This document shows, piece after piece, positions 8,999 to 18,507 of a DNA stretch of 64,000 nucleotides (position 1 is the stretch's first letter; every line of letters starts with the position of its first letter). The notes below the pieces were generated by a model, which worked only from the letters and a program-made list of their open reading frames with translations, did no database searches and was not told the DNA's origin. The stretch comes from Phaeobacter cretensis (lineage in GTDB: Bacteria; Pseudomonadota; Alphaproteobacteria; Rhodobacterales; Rhodobacteraceae): NCBI RefSeq assembly GCF_047372505.1, contig NZ_JBKBEU010000003.1, positions 66,977 through 130,976 on the forward strand. Direction: 5' to 3'. The position numbers and the translations under genes were made by a program.

Positions 8999-10736
8999 CC
9001 TTTGCGGTGGCTAGAGAGTTGGCTATCAGGTGGCCGTGCTGCGGCGTATCAGGGTCTATCTTGCGAGAAATCAGGCTTTCGGCACGGATCTGCGGTGCAA
9101 ACGGTATCAGTGCGGCTTCGCGGTCCTGCAGCCCCTGCTCGGCGGCATAGCTATCCAACCGGGCGCGTACACGGCGCCAGAATGTGCTTTCGGCAAAGCC
9201 ATAGTGGCGCTGCAGTAGGGCAGACAGATCGGCCAGGTTAAAGACAAACAGTGTGTCCATTACCAGCCAACGTAGTTCCTCTGGGCTCGACATCCGGTGG
9301 AATCGATCCAGCGGGGCGTCGGCATAGGCCGGATCGATCCGGGCCAGATCCGGGCAGAGATCCGGACGCGGTAGCAGCGCGTACACGTATTCAAGGCTTT
9401 CGTGGAAGTCACGAGCTATCAGGCCTGCGGGCCAACCGTCCTGATGATGCAGGATCAGGTTCTGGCCGTGCGCCTCCAGCCCGATGCCGTGGGCCACCAA
9501 GAGATGCCAGACGGGCAGCACGGCGGTTTCGATCAACTGGTCCAGCCAAGGTACCAGCCCGTGACGCCTGATCCAGGGTGCAATCAGCGGTGTGCCGTCG
9601 GGCTCAGTCAGCGCCAGCCCGTTGAACGGCATCATACTGTCCGCGGGCAGGCCCAGCGATAGCGGGCTTTGCCGCCAGATTGCGGCCAGATGTCCATCCA
9701 GAGCGGTGCCACGACCTACGGTTATGGCGGCGTATTCCGGTAACAGTGTCAGCGGGTAGCGTCGGCTGAACAGAGGATCACTGTCTACCACATTCCCTAG
9801 CCAATGAGAGATGGCAGGAGCCACGGTGACGGATTCTGGCGCAAGAGTGCGCAGCGCAGAAGTGTTGCGTATCGCCATGGCGGTTTTCACGTGGGCACTG
9901 GCTGGGGTATCGGCGTTCATCAGCGTGCGCACCGACTGAGTGGCGCGGTAGGTTTCGCCAATCGGGCCTATGTCTGCCAGTCGTCCGGCACGACGCCAAT
10001 CGCTAAATAGGGGATCACCTTGCAGCTTAGCGTGCTGCCATGGGTGCAGTGGCAGCAGGCGGAAGCTGTCCAAAGGTACGCCCAGCTCTGCAGCCAACAC
10101 AGCGATGCGCTGCCATTCGGCGTGGCCCAGCTCCTGTTCCCAGAAATCCGGCGACGGCAATATCTGCTGCACCAGTGAGTGATGGAACAGCACGCCTATC
10201 AGACGAAATGTTCCGCCAGCCTCTGGTCCGTAGGCCAAGTGGTCTGCGTCAGAAAAACCGCTGCGGGCCCTGAAGCAGGGGTGATATGGGTGGCCTTCGT
10301 AAAGAGCGGTCTCCAGCGCCGGTAGGGGCAGGGTATGGCGCCGCGCGATTGCCGGGAACAGCTTTGCGGTCAAATCGCTCAGGTGCTTGGTATGATCGAG
10401 ATCAGCGCGCAGTATCTCCAGCGCGTCCGATGGGTCCGCAACCGCAGCCAGTACGTCATCGGTGTCTGCCGCGCGCCACTTTCCATCGCACCGTGTTTCG
10501 ATGCTGCCCTCCTGCAGTCGGTAACGGCCAAAGGCGCCGCGTCGTCCGCAGGCGCGGAACTGTGATTGGCGTAGCGACCATGACAGCGATTGATCCCGCC
10601 TGATATGCAGGGCAGTGGCCCAACCTTCGCACAGGAGTGCCTCGCAGAGTTGGCGCAAAACGCGGGGGGCTGATGCCGATACGGTCTGCGGGGCAGAGGC
10701 TGTCGAGATTTGCTCTAGGGTGTCATGCAGGGACAT
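8991..10736 (-). CDS. asbB: NRPS-independent siderophore synthetase (AsbB-like)
   Basis: This IucA/IucC-family synthetase of about 581 residues begins MSLHDTLEQISTASA. Family signatures include EGHPYHPCFRARSGF for the N-terminal lobe, LLPLHPWQHAKL, the ATP-contact region TQSVRTLMN and the C-terminal HGIGLEAHGQNLIL. In petrobactin assembly AsbB adds the second polyamine arm to citrate. The start at 10736 overlaps the asbA stop by 14 bp; the longer upstream reading runs into asbA coding sequence and is rejected. Assignment as AsbB rather than AsbA rests on order and on resemblance of the shorter N-terminal part. Confidence 0.88.
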   Translation of the reverse strand: MSLHDTLEQISTASAPQTVSASAPRVLRQLCEALLCEGWATALHIRRDQSLSWSLRQSQFRACGRRGAFGRYRLQEGSIETRCDGKWRAADTDDVLAAVADPSDALEILRADLDHTKHLSDLTAKLFPAIARRHTLPLPALETALYEGHPYHPCFRARSGFSDADHLAYGPEAGGTFRLIGVLFHHSLVQQILPSPDFWEQELGHAEWQRIAVLAAELGVPLDSFRLLPLHPWQHAKLQGDPLFSDWRRAGRLADIGPIGETYRATQSVRTLMNADTPASAHVKTAMAIRNTSALRTLAPESVTVAPAISHWLGNVVDSDPLFSRRYPLTLLPEYAAITVGRGTALDGHLAAIWRQSPLSLGLPADSMMPFNGLALTEPDGTPLIAPWIRRHGLVPWLDQLIETAVLPVWHLLVAHGIGLEAHGQNLILHHQDGWPAGLIARDFHESLEYVYALLPRPDLCPDLARIDPAYADAPLDRFHRMSSPEELRWLVMDTLFVFNLADLSALLQRHYGFAESTFWRRVRARLDSYAAEQGLQDREAALIPFAPQIRAESLISRKIDPDTPQHGHLIANSLATAKDD

Positions 10737-12498
10737 CAGCAAGCTCCGCCACGGGCTGGGTCCGGACCGCAGCGATGGGGTTCGGCATTTGCAGAAACAT
10801 CCCTTCTTGCGCGGCGGTTTCCAGTTCATCGACATTGTGAACGCGGGTCAGCAGGTTGGCCTTTGTCGCCAACACCGGAGCCGTGAGCAAGTATTGGACA
10901 AAACCCGCTGCAGCGCCGTCAAAACGGGCTGCGGCCGCTGTCAGCCGGTTGCGCAATTGCAGTAGCAGAGTTGTTTCCGTGGCCAACCCGTCCCGCCCGA
11001 GACGGCGGATCACGGCAAAGATTTGATTGACCACCAGGTAGTAGGCCAACCGCTCATTGATATGCGCACGCGGGTAAACCAGTGCGGGTTGGCCTGCTAG
11101 TGATGGCTCCAGCGCGCAAAGGCGCGGGAAGGCGTCCTGGGCAATGAAGTAGCCTTGGTTGTCGCGGTAGTAACCCCGCGTGGGTAGTCCGGTTCTGAGG
11201 TCCAGCAGGCTGTTCTGCTGGTGTGCTTCCAATGCGATACCGTGCCGGTCATAGAGTTCCAAAACCGGGTCCAGCATGCACGTGAGGTAGGCGTCGTACC
11301 AATTCTTCGTGGTCTGCGCCGCTGAGTGGCCACGTTCCGCCGACAGCCGTTTGATGACGTTGGTCAGCAGCGCAGTGCGGCCGGGCAGTGGATCGGCGGT
11401 GAGAGCGGCGAGGTTGCAAATGCCGTTGTCCTTGTCGCCCATGAATGGGTTCTCGCGGAAGATCACCTCAAACCCGCTTTCGCGGCGGTTTGGTAGATTT
11501 AGGGTGAGATAGGCCGGGTCGTTGATGATGCGGAACCTCGGGCTTTGCTTGTCCGCCTCAAGCCTTCGCAGCAGCCGGGCCATGGAGACGCCGGTGTCCA
11601 GCTCGCTGTGCAGTGTGACGCGCAATGAGTTGGTCAGCCGTACCGGGATCGAGAATTTCAGCATCCAGGGGCAATCCGGTGCAAAGAGCGTGCGGACAGA
11701 GGAGGTGGCAGCAAATGAACAACCGCCCGTGCCCAGGTCGCGCAGTCTGCCGGAGGCAATGAGGCTCTGCACTTCGGGGTCAAGCCGCAGCATCTGCGCC
11801 TGTAGCGGATGCGCAGGGATCAACACTTCATGCGGTTTCGGATCGAAGGTGTTTTCGATACCGGGGATCTGGCGGACCATGTCCGTGGCGGCGGCTTCAG
11901 CTGAGCCCTGCGACACCAGACCGTTGTCTGCTGCAAAATAAGTCAGCGGAAACTGGCCGCCGTATTCGGGCGCATAGGTGCCCTGCTGCCAAGAGGTCAG
12001 CCCGTCGCGGCTTTTGGGGGTGGGGTGCAGCCAGTGGCCATAGGACAATGCCTGTTCCGCCGCCAGAAAACCGTCTGGTTCCGGGTTATCTGCATGGGTC
12101 TGCAGGATCTGCTCGATCTCGGCATTGCTGTTGAATACGCCGCGCAGGAATTCCGGCAGCTTGCCGGGATCGCGAGCGTTGTGATGTGCAAAGCATTCTT
12201 GCGCAATCAGGCTGATCACTTGCACTGGCGCGGCGGCCTGCCAGGCGGGAGTGCCGGCAAAGCGAATTTGCGCTGCGCCGAATTGATGTGGTCCCGACTG
12301 GGAATAATATTCGACTTTTACGCGCAGGCGAGCGGGGACATGACTAAGCGGGATCTCAACCGAATCGCGGTTGCCGGACAGGCATGCCCCAGAGGGTGCT
12401 ATCTCACGCAGGAAGGTGTTCAGAAGCGCCTGCAGCGACGCGGCCTGTGAGGCCTCGGCAGTGCATTGGACGGGCTGATTGTTTTGTTGGAGGCTCAT
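10723..12498 (-). CDS. asbA: NRPS-independent siderophore synthetase (AsbA-like)
   Basis: This IucA/IucC-family synthetase of about 591 residues is the first gene of the asb operon. Recognisable segments are YGHWLHPTPKSRDGL, VLIPAHPLQAQMLRL, the nucleotide-binding TSSVRTLFAP and HGIALEAHQQNSLLDL. In Bacillus, AsbA condenses citrate with spermidine to start petrobactin. The start MSLQQNNQPVQC at 12498 is preferred over a longer upstream reading with an atypical N-terminus. The complete spermidine pathway just upstream fits the polyamine substrate. Another NIS siderophore such as a rhizobactin or achromobactin type is less likely because asbC, asbDE and asbF are all present. Confidence 0.9.
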   Translation of the reverse strand: MSLQQNNQPVQCTAEASQAASLQALLNTFLREIAPSGACLSGNRDSVEIPLSHVPARLRVKVEYYSQSGPHQFGAAQIRFAGTPAWQAAAPVQVISLIAQECFAHHNARDPGKLPEFLRGVFNSNAEIEQILQTHADNPEPDGFLAAEQALSYGHWLHPTPKSRDGLTSWQQGTYAPEYGGQFPLTYFAADNGLVSQGSAEAAATDMVRQIPGIENTFDPKPHEVLIPAHPLQAQMLRLDPEVQSLIASGRLRDLGTGGCSFAATSSVRTLFAPDCPWMLKFSIPVRLTNSLRVTLHSELDTGVSMARLLRRLEADKQSPRFRIINDPAYLTLNLPNRRESGFEVIFRENPFMGDKDNGICNLAALTADPLPGRTALLTNVIKRLSAERGHSAAQTTKNWYDAYLTCMLDPVLELYDRHGIALEAHQQNSLLDLRTGLPTRGYYRDNQGYFIAQDAFPRLCALEPSLAGQPALVYPRAHINERLAYYLVVNQIFAVIRRLGRDGLATETTLLLQLRNRLTAAAARFDGAAAGFVQYLLTAPVLATKANLLTRVHNVDELETAAQEGMFLQMPNPIAAVRTQPVAELADVPA

Positions 12499-12847
12499 TG
12501 CGAACCTTCCGGCTGGATGCGGTAAAAGAGAGAGGCTGGGCGCATGGTGCAGATGTTTCCCGTAGCCGTGGCACGCTAGACATAAGACCCCGGCGCGATG
12601 CCGGGCCTTTAGGCGGGCCGGGTCAAATTTCGACAAGAACTAGCGGGATGGCTGGCTGCGGAGCGGCGCCGGCAAAAGGCCGAGCGTCTGGTGTGAAGCG
12701 GAATTCACGATCCTTTTTTAGCCCTTAGGGCAAGGCAGTGAAAGCAATTACTGACTATTTTTGTATGATTTATTGATTGCGGCGAAAACCCGCCAGAAAC
12801 TACAGGAAATGAGCGGCAGCACCCGTAGAGGCACTGCCGCAGAGGTT
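12499..12847. promoter_or_regulatory. Intergenic region before asbA with hairpin after the receptor gene
   Basis: This 349-bp stretch has no credible gene. It should carry the asb operon promoter. A hairpin with 7-bp perfect arms (gcggcag at 12813-12819, ctgccgc at 12834-12840) lies 8 bp after the receptor stop codon and may end that transcript, although it lacks a clear T tract. A second GC-rich hairpin (cccggc 12588-12593, gccggg 12600-12605) lies upstream of asbA. I found no confident iron-regulator operator by eye. Confidence 0.4.
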
Positions 12848-14836
12848 TTAGAATTTGAGCGTCGCAACAACTGTAATGTTGCGGCCTGGCTCATTCAGCG
12901 TGGAGACCGCGTCTGAGGTGTATTCGGTGCCATAAGTCGCGCGGTCGGCGTATTGTTTGTCAAACACATTGTCGATCCCGGCTCGGAACGTCAGGCCATC
13001 CAACGCCGGCGGGCTGTATTCGGCAAAGAGGTTCAGCACGTTGTAGCCAGGCTGCTTGCGTGTGTAGGATTCACTCACACCGTTGTCATTGGACAATGCG
13101 GCCTCGATGCTGCCGCCGACCAGCAGATTCATGCTTGTGATTTCGTGCTGGACTTCAAAAGCAAGCACCTCGCCGACCGGGGTGCCAGAGTCGACCAGAT
13201 AGAAGCTTTCAGCTGCTCCGCCGTTGAATTCAACATCGCTCTTGTTCATGGTGAAGCGGGCAAAGCCTCTGTCCCAGCCGTAGGTGGCGGAGAAGTTGAA
13301 ACCTTTACTTTCAAAGTCATCACCGGAGACGATACCACTGCGGGACACGCTGCGGACATTGTCGATGTTTGTCTTGAACAGCTCACCGCCCAGGGTCCAG
13401 TTGCCGCGCTGCCAGTCGGCGCCAATTACGATGTTCTTCGCGCGCGATGCCCTCAGATCGGAGTAATCCCAAGACCGGTAGAACAGGAAGTTGTCTTCCA
13501 GATCATAACCGCCGAACACGTTGGAGTAGCCAGCCCGCAAGGACAATGAATCGGTCACGTCATAGACCACCGACAGGTTGCCGCTTGCGCCGGAGACGTC
13601 GCCGGTAAAGGCGGTGCCGGTTTGGGCGAAGTCCTGACCTGTGAAATCCTGCCAGTCATAGCGCAGACCTGCTGAGACGCTGAGGCGATCTGTAGGCTCC
13701 AGACGGGCCTGGGCGAAGATACCTATGTTTTTGCTTTCCTCGCCGGTCCTGCCGTTGGTCCAGGTGGCATTCACCGAGCTTTCGCGTTTCTGGTAGTCGA
13801 CACCGGCAGTGATGGTGTTGTTGTCCGACAGGTGGAAATCATTCTTCAGCGTAAACGAGTAGGTTTGCGAGCTGGTGGAGGTTGAATCGCCCCAAGGATC
13901 TAACGGACGATCTACATTGATTTCGGAAAAACCTAGCACCACAGACGGATCCCAGAGACCGGTTTCATTGCCGTTTTCGTAGCGCAGTGAGGCGATGCGG
14001 CGTTTGGTCAGATAGCTTGCAAAGTCGGCGCCGCTGCTGGGGCCGAAATTGGGCCGGATATTGCGGCGTTCGTTGTCCTCTGCCTGCTGCAGCGACAGCT
14101 CGACCCGGTCACCCTGATCGCTCTCGTAGGCGAATTTCATCAGGCCCGCAGTCAGGTTCGCGTTTGAGCCAGTAACCTCATTGCCGGCACCATCGTCATA
14201 GCTGTCGCCGATAGCGCGTTTGACGTAGCCGAGGATTTCAAAACCGCGATTGCGGGCCGCGAGAGTCAGGGAGCCTTGGGCGGTACCGCCATTGCTGGAA
14301 TAAGACAGTCGGGACTGGCCGCCAAAGGTTTCACCATCTTCCAGGATGTCCTCGGCGTCGATTGTTTCCATCACAACGCGTCCAGCTAGCGCACGGGGGC
14401 CGGCATCTGCAGGGGCAATGCCGGGATCAACACGGACCGATTTCATCAGGCCGGGGTCGAAGGCGTTGGCGCTGACGTGGTGGAAGGTGCGGTTGTTCTG
14501 GCTGACGCCATCGACCTGAACCGCCAGGTTCAGCATGTCGACGCCGTTGACAAAGATTTTCTGCGCAATCGGGATGCCGCCGCCGACAGAGACCGATGCG
14601 ATGCCAGCAAAGAGATCCTTTAGATCGCCCATAGCGGCGCGTTCGATTTCGGCGTCAGCTACATAGACCGACGTGGCGCGATCGGCGGCGTTTCCGCCGG
14701 GATCGCGCTGTTTGACCACGATCGGGTCCAGTGACAGGACCTCGGTTTCCTCGGCCAGTGCAGTGGACGCGGCGATGAGTGTCAGGGCAGTGCTGCACAG
14801 CAGCCCGGACAGGCGGATGTTGGAAGTTCGTGCCAT
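12848..14836 (-). CDS. TonB-dependent outer-membrane siderophore receptor
   Basis: This 662-residue receptor begins with a signal peptide (cleavage probably after STALA at about residue 28). A TonB-box-like segment, EVLSLDPIVV, follows near residues 32-41. The plug domain includes IFVNGVDMLNLAVQVDGVSQ, and the beta-barrel ends in the outer-membrane signature VVATLKF with terminal Phe. It would carry the ferric siderophore across the outer membrane with energy from TonB. It lies between the asb and spermidine operons and on the same strand, so the petrobactin-like siderophore is the likely ligand; a heme or xenosiderophore ligand cannot be excluded. Confidence 0.9.
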   Translation of the reverse strand: MARTSNIRLSGLLCSTALTLIAASTALAEETEVLSLDPIVVKQRDPGGNAADRATSVYVADAEIERAAMGDLKDLFAGIASVSVGGGIPIAQKIFVNGVDMLNLAVQVDGVSQNNRTFHHVSANAFDPGLMKSVRVDPGIAPADAGPRALAGRVVMETIDAEDILEDGETFGGQSRLSYSSNGGTAQGSLTLAARNRGFEILGYVKRAIGDSYDDGAGNEVTGSNANLTAGLMKFAYESDQGDRVELSLQQAEDNERRNIRPNFGPSSGADFASYLTKRRIASLRYENGNETGLWDPSVVLGFSEINVDRPLDPWGDSTSTSSQTYSFTLKNDFHLSDNNTITAGVDYQKRESSVNATWTNGRTGEESKNIGIFAQARLEPTDRLSVSAGLRYDWQDFTGQDFAQTGTAFTGDVSGASGNLSVVYDVTDSLSLRAGYSNVFGGYDLEDNFLFYRSWDYSDLRASRAKNIVIGADWQRGNWTLGGELFKTNIDNVRSVSRSGIVSGDDFESKGFNFSATYGWDRGFARFTMNKSDVEFNGGAAESFYLVDSGTPVGEVLAFEVQHEITSMNLLVGGSIEAALSNDNGVSESYTRKQPGYNVLNLFAEYSPPALDGLTFRAGIDNVFDKQYADRATYGTEYTSDAVSTLNEPGRNITVVATLKF

Positions 14837-15024
14837 AATAAACCCGTTTTCGTGAGAGATGTTAGCTTGGGTTTATTCCTGGCTGGCCTTGTACAGGCTC
14901 AGGTCTCATAGGGAGCAACTGCGGCGGGTGCAAGGCCCCTCCGGAGAGTTTTTACACTTCTATGGTTTTTGGACAGCGTCGTTCGGGCCGCGCGCTACAG
15001 ACCGACCTGCCGCGCGCGGCCATG

Positions 15025-15885
15025 TCACTTGGCGGCGACGAAAGACATCAGCGCATAGGTGATCTGAGCGGTGGTGAACTCCGACACGCGGCTGTCTGCT
15101 GTCGGAGCCAGCTCCACGACGTCGCAGCCCGCGAGATTGCGGCCCGCGAGCGCGCTCTGCACAATGTTGAGCGCCTGATAGTACCCCAGCCCACCCGGCA
15201 CGGGGGTACCTGTCGCGGGCAGGATCGCGGGGTCCAGTCCGTCGACATCAAAACTCACATAGATGTCTTGGGGGAAATCGTCCGGCAGGGTTACAGAATG
15301 GATATTGCCGGTGACCAGTTCTTCGGCGTCGATTGAGACCAGGTTGCACGCGCTGCGGCGGTCGACTTCCTCTTGGCTCATAGCGCGGACACCGTATTGT
15401 GCGATACGGATACCATCCTCTTCTGCCAGTAGCTGCATCACGGAGGCATGGGAGTGACGTTCACCCTGATAGGCCTTGCGCAGGTCGGCATGTGCGTCGA
15501 TTTGAATGATGCCGATCGGGCGCCCCAAGGCCCGTGCCACACCGCGCACCGCACCATAGCTGAGCGCGTGTTCACCTCCCAGCGTCACAGGTACAGCACC
15601 TGCGGTCACTGCGGCCGCGGTGCGGGCGGCGATGCGATCCATGACCGCGGGCAGGGGGCCAGTGCAATCAACGGCCTCTTCAGTGACGATGCCTGCAGCG
15701 CAGGGTTCGACGCCCCGATATAGACGCTCGAGTTCGACACTTGCTTGCAGAATGGCTGTGGGTCCGCCCTCGGTACCGGCGCCATAGGATACGGTGCGCT
15801 CCAATGGCACCGGGATCACCCTAAACCGTGCAGTGGCGGGATCGCGTTCGGCGCCGCTCAGCTCACCTTCGAGAAAATAAGTCAT
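15025..15885 (-). CDS. speB: Agmatinase (ureohydrolase family)
   Basis: Agmatinase hydrolyses agmatine to putrescine and urea. The protein of about 286 residues carries the arginase-family binuclear manganese motifs: GGEHALSYG, IDAHADLRKAY and SFDVDGLDPA. The start at 15885 overlaps the stop of the decarboxylase gene by 4 bp (ATGA); the longer upstream reading lies wholly inside that gene. With speA upstream it gives the arginine-agmatine-putrescine route. A guanidinobutyrase or proclavaminate-type specificity is possible from sequence, but the operon argues for agmatinase. Confidence 0.88.
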   Translation of the reverse strand: MTYFLEGELSGAERDPATARFRVIPVPLERTVSYGAGTEGGPTAILQASVELERLYRGVEPCAAGIVTEEAVDCTGPLPAVMDRIAARTAAAVTAGAVPVTLGGEHALSYGAVRGVARALGRPIGIIQIDAHADLRKAYQGERHSHASVMQLLAEEDGIRIAQYGVRAMSQEEVDRRSACNLVSIDAEELVTGNIHSVTLPDDFPQDIYVSFDVDGLDPAILPATGTPVPGGLGYYQALNIVQSALAGRNLAGCDVVELAPTADSRVSEFTTAQITYALMSFVAAK

Positions 15886-17054
15886 GACAGGCGGTCCTTG
15901 AAGTCGTCGTAGGAGGGTCTGCGCAGCATCGTCAACGCATCGGTCTCGGAGTTCCACAGGGCAATTGCGGGCAAGGGAACGCCGTTGAATGTGTTGGTTT
16001 TGACCATCGAGTAATGCGACTGATCAAGAAAAGCGATGCGGTCGCCGGGCTGCGGCGGCGCGGCAAAACCATAGTCGCCAATCACGTCGCCCGCCAGGCA
16101 GGATGGTCCGCCCAGCCGGTGTGGTGGTACGTCCTGAACTTCGCCCAGCAGATCAGGCCGGTAGGGGGCTTCGATCACGTCGGGCATGTGGCATGTGGCG
16201 GAAATATCGGTGATCGCCAACGGCATGGAGTTCTCTGTCACATCGAGGATTTCACCCACCAAGATACCGGAATGCAACGCAACAGCCTCGCCCGGTTCAA
16301 CGAAGACCTCGACGTCGTATTGTTCCCGGATGCGGCGCAGCAGTGCGATAAGCCCGGCGCGGTTGTAGTCCGGCATTGTGATGTGATGGCCGCCGCCGAG
16401 GTTGATCCATTTCAGTTGATAAAGACGATCCGCCATCTTTGCTTCGAGCGCGGCAAATGTGCGTTCCAGCGGTTCGAACGCCTGTTCGCACAGCGTATGC
16501 ATGTGCAGGCCCTCAATGCCGTCCCAGTTCTGATCCGTCAACTGTGACACCGGGGTGCCAAGGCGCGAGCAGGCAGCGGTAGGGTCGTATTTTTCGTTCC
16601 AGCCCTCGGAGTGCTCGGGGTTCACACGCAGACCAATGGAGATGTTCTCGTCGCCAGCACGGGCCTCTGCGATCAGCGGCGCAAAGCGGCGGTGTTGGGC
16701 GGGTGAGTTGAAAATCAGGTGATCCGACAGACGAATGATTTCGGGAAGGTCATCGGCCTTGAAACCTGCGGAATAGGTGGTGACCTCGCCGCCAAATTCC
16801 TCACGCGCCAGCCGTGCCTCATAAATCCCGGAGGCGCAGGTGCCTGCAAGATAGCGGCGCACCAGCGGGGCGACGGCGAACATCGAAAACGCCTTGAGCG
16901 CCAGCAACACATGGGCGCCGGAGGCATCGGTCACTTGTTTCAGGATCTGGAGGTTTCGCTCGATTGCCACTTCATCCACCACGAAACAGGGCGAGGGGAC
17001 ACGGGTGAGGTCGAAGCCGGCAAAGCTGTCGGTGGAGAGCGCTTTGATATCCAT
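15882..17054 (-). CDS. nspC: Carboxynorspermidine/carboxyspermidine decarboxylase
   Basis: This 390-residue PLP enzyme of the alanine-racemase-fold decarboxylase family removes CO2 from carboxyspermidine to give spermidine. The PLP lysine lies in LLALKAFSMFAV (Lys at about residue 54). The conserved LRVNPEHSEGWNEKYDP, HMHTLCEQ, WINLGGGHHIT and FVEPGEAVAL segments are all characteristic of NspC. It lies downstream of the dehydrogenase gene (166-bp gap) and is coupled to speB by a 4-bp overlap. This is the alternative polyamine route that avoids S-adenosylmethionine decarboxylase. Confidence 0.92.
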   Translation of the reverse strand: MDIKALSTDSFAGFDLTRVPSPCFVVDEVAIERNLQILKQVTDASGAHVLLALKAFSMFAVAPLVRRYLAGTCASGIYEARLAREEFGGEVTTYSAGFKADDLPEIIRLSDHLIFNSPAQHRRFAPLIAEARAGDENISIGLRVNPEHSEGWNEKYDPTAACSRLGTPVSQLTDQNWDGIEGLHMHTLCEQAFEPLERTFAALEAKMADRLYQLKWINLGGGHHITMPDYNRAGLIALLRRIREQYDVEVFVEPGEAVALHSGILVGEILDVTENSMPLAITDISATCHMPDVIEAPYRPDLLGEVQDVPPHRLGGPSCLAGDVIGDYGFAAPPQPGDRIAFLDQSHYSMVKTNTFNGVPLPAIALWNSETDALTMLRRPSYDDFKDRLS

Positions 17055-17178
17055 GGCGGGTCTTTCGTTGCGGCGGGATCGGTGCGAGTTGGCTTCTGCT
17101 TGCTGACAGAAGTCCTGGGGGCAGAACCGGTATCAATTATTGCACGGCGTGCTTTTGGCAAAACCAGTCCATATGTTT

Positions 17179-17205
17179 GGCTGCGGGCAGGCTTTGCCCG
17201 CAGCC
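17179..17205. terminator. Strong hairpin after the carboxyspermidine dehydrogenase gene
   Basis: Perfect 10-bp arms (ggctgcgggc 17179-17188, gcccgcagcc 17196-17205) enclose a 7-base loop, 16 bp beyond the dehydrogenase stop codon. No T tract follows on either strand. It may be a partial terminator or an RNA-stabilising hairpin that sets the ratio between the dehydrogenase and the downstream nspC-speB pair. Confidence 0.55.
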
Positions 17206-17220
17206 GGTGTTAGGCGGAGA

Positions 17221-18432
17221 TCAGAAGTCTGGATGGCCGTCCAGTTCAACGACTTGCCAGGGCAGGCCGTCGGTGTTCAGCATCTCCATAAAGGGATCTG
17301 GATCCAACTGTTCTGTATTCCATACGCCTGGCTCACGCCAGGTGCCGTTCATCACCATAGCAGCACCAATCATCGCCGGTACGCCGGTGGTATAGGCAAC
17401 TGCCTGGCTGCCAACCTCGGCAAAACATTCCTCGTGGTCGCAGATATTGTAGATGTAATAGGTCTTCTCTGCGCCACCGTCCTTGGCCGGGCCGGTGATG
17501 ATGTCGCCGATACAGGTCTTGCCCTTGGTCAGTTCACCCAGTTCTGATGGGTCCGGCAGCAGGGTTTTCAGGAACTGCAGCGGGATGATTTCCTGGCCGT
17601 TGTGTATTACCGGTTCAATCCCGGTCATGCCGACGTTCTGCAGAACGGTGACGTGGTTGATATAGGCGTCGCCGAAGGTCATCCAGAAACGGGCGCGCTC
17701 GATCTCAGGGAAATGGGTCGACATTGACTCCAGCTCCTCGTGATACATTAGGTACATGTTTTTCTTGCCCACGGCGGGGAAGTCGAACTCATATTTATGG
17801 GTCATGGCTGGGGATTCGACCCAAGCACCGTTTTCCCAGTGACGGGCGGGTGCGGTGACTTCACGGATGTTGATTTCCGGATTGAAGTTGGTGGCAAACG
17901 CTTTGCCGTTGTCGCCGCCGTTGCAGTCCAGCACGTCGATCAGGCGGATACCGTCCAGTTTGTGCTTGCGCACCCAGGTGGCCATGATCGAGGTGACGCC
18001 CGGATCAAAACCTGCGCCCATGATCGCGGTCAGGCCCGCTTCCTTGAAGCGCTCCTGATAGGCCCATTGCCACTTGTATTCGAACTTGGCCTCGTCCTCG
18101 GGCTCATAGTTGGCTGTGTCCAGGTAATGAATTCCGGCCTCAAGGCAGGCGTCCATCAGGACCAGATCCTGATAGGGTAAGGCCAGGTTAACCAACAGTT
18201 CCGCACCGGTTTCCTTGATCAACGCCACGGTGTCGGCGACGTTCATCGCGTCCAGCTGTGCTGTACGGATAGTGATGCCTGTACGTGCCATAACATTGGC
18301 CGCGATCTCTTCGCATTTGGAGACCGTACGGCTGGCAAGGGTGATCTCCTTGAAGATCTCCGGGTGCATGGCCATTTTGGTAACCGAGACGGATCCGACG
18401 CCGCCGGCGCCTACAACCAGAACCTTTTCCAT
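17221..18432 (-). CDS. Carboxy(nor)spermidine dehydrogenase (saccharopine dehydrogenase-like)
   Basis: This 403-residue member of the saccharopine dehydrogenase family starts with a Rossmann motif, VLVVGAGGVGSVSVTKM. In the alternative spermidine pathway it condenses putrescine with aspartate semialdehyde, using NADPH, to make carboxyspermidine. The family segments YLDTANYEPEDEA and GAGFDPGVTSIMA are present. The position between speA and nspC defines it as the dehydrogenase of this pathway rather than a lysine-pathway enzyme. Confidence 0.9.
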   Translation of the reverse strand: MEKVLVVGAGGVGSVSVTKMAMHPEIFKEITLASRTVSKCEEIAANVMARTGITIRTAQLDAMNVADTVALIKETGAELLVNLALPYQDLVLMDACLEAGIHYLDTANYEPEDEAKFEYKWQWAYQERFKEAGLTAIMGAGFDPGVTSIMATWVRKHKLDGIRLIDVLDCNGGDNGKAFATNFNPEINIREVTAPARHWENGAWVESPAMTHKYEFDFPAVGKKNMYLMYHEELESMSTHFPEIERARFWMTFGDAYINHVTVLQNVGMTGIEPVIHNGQEIIPLQFLKTLLPDPSELGELTKGKTCIGDIITGPAKDGGAEKTYYIYNICDHEECFAEVGSQAVAYTTGVPAMIGAAMVMNGTWREPGVWNTEQLDPDPFMEMLNTDGLPWQVVELDGHPDF

Positions 18433-18507
18433 GTGTTTATTCCTTTGCAGTGGGGCCGCAGCCCCGTTGTTCCGATATGCCCCTGGGTGGTCAGCCGGGA
18501 GGCGATT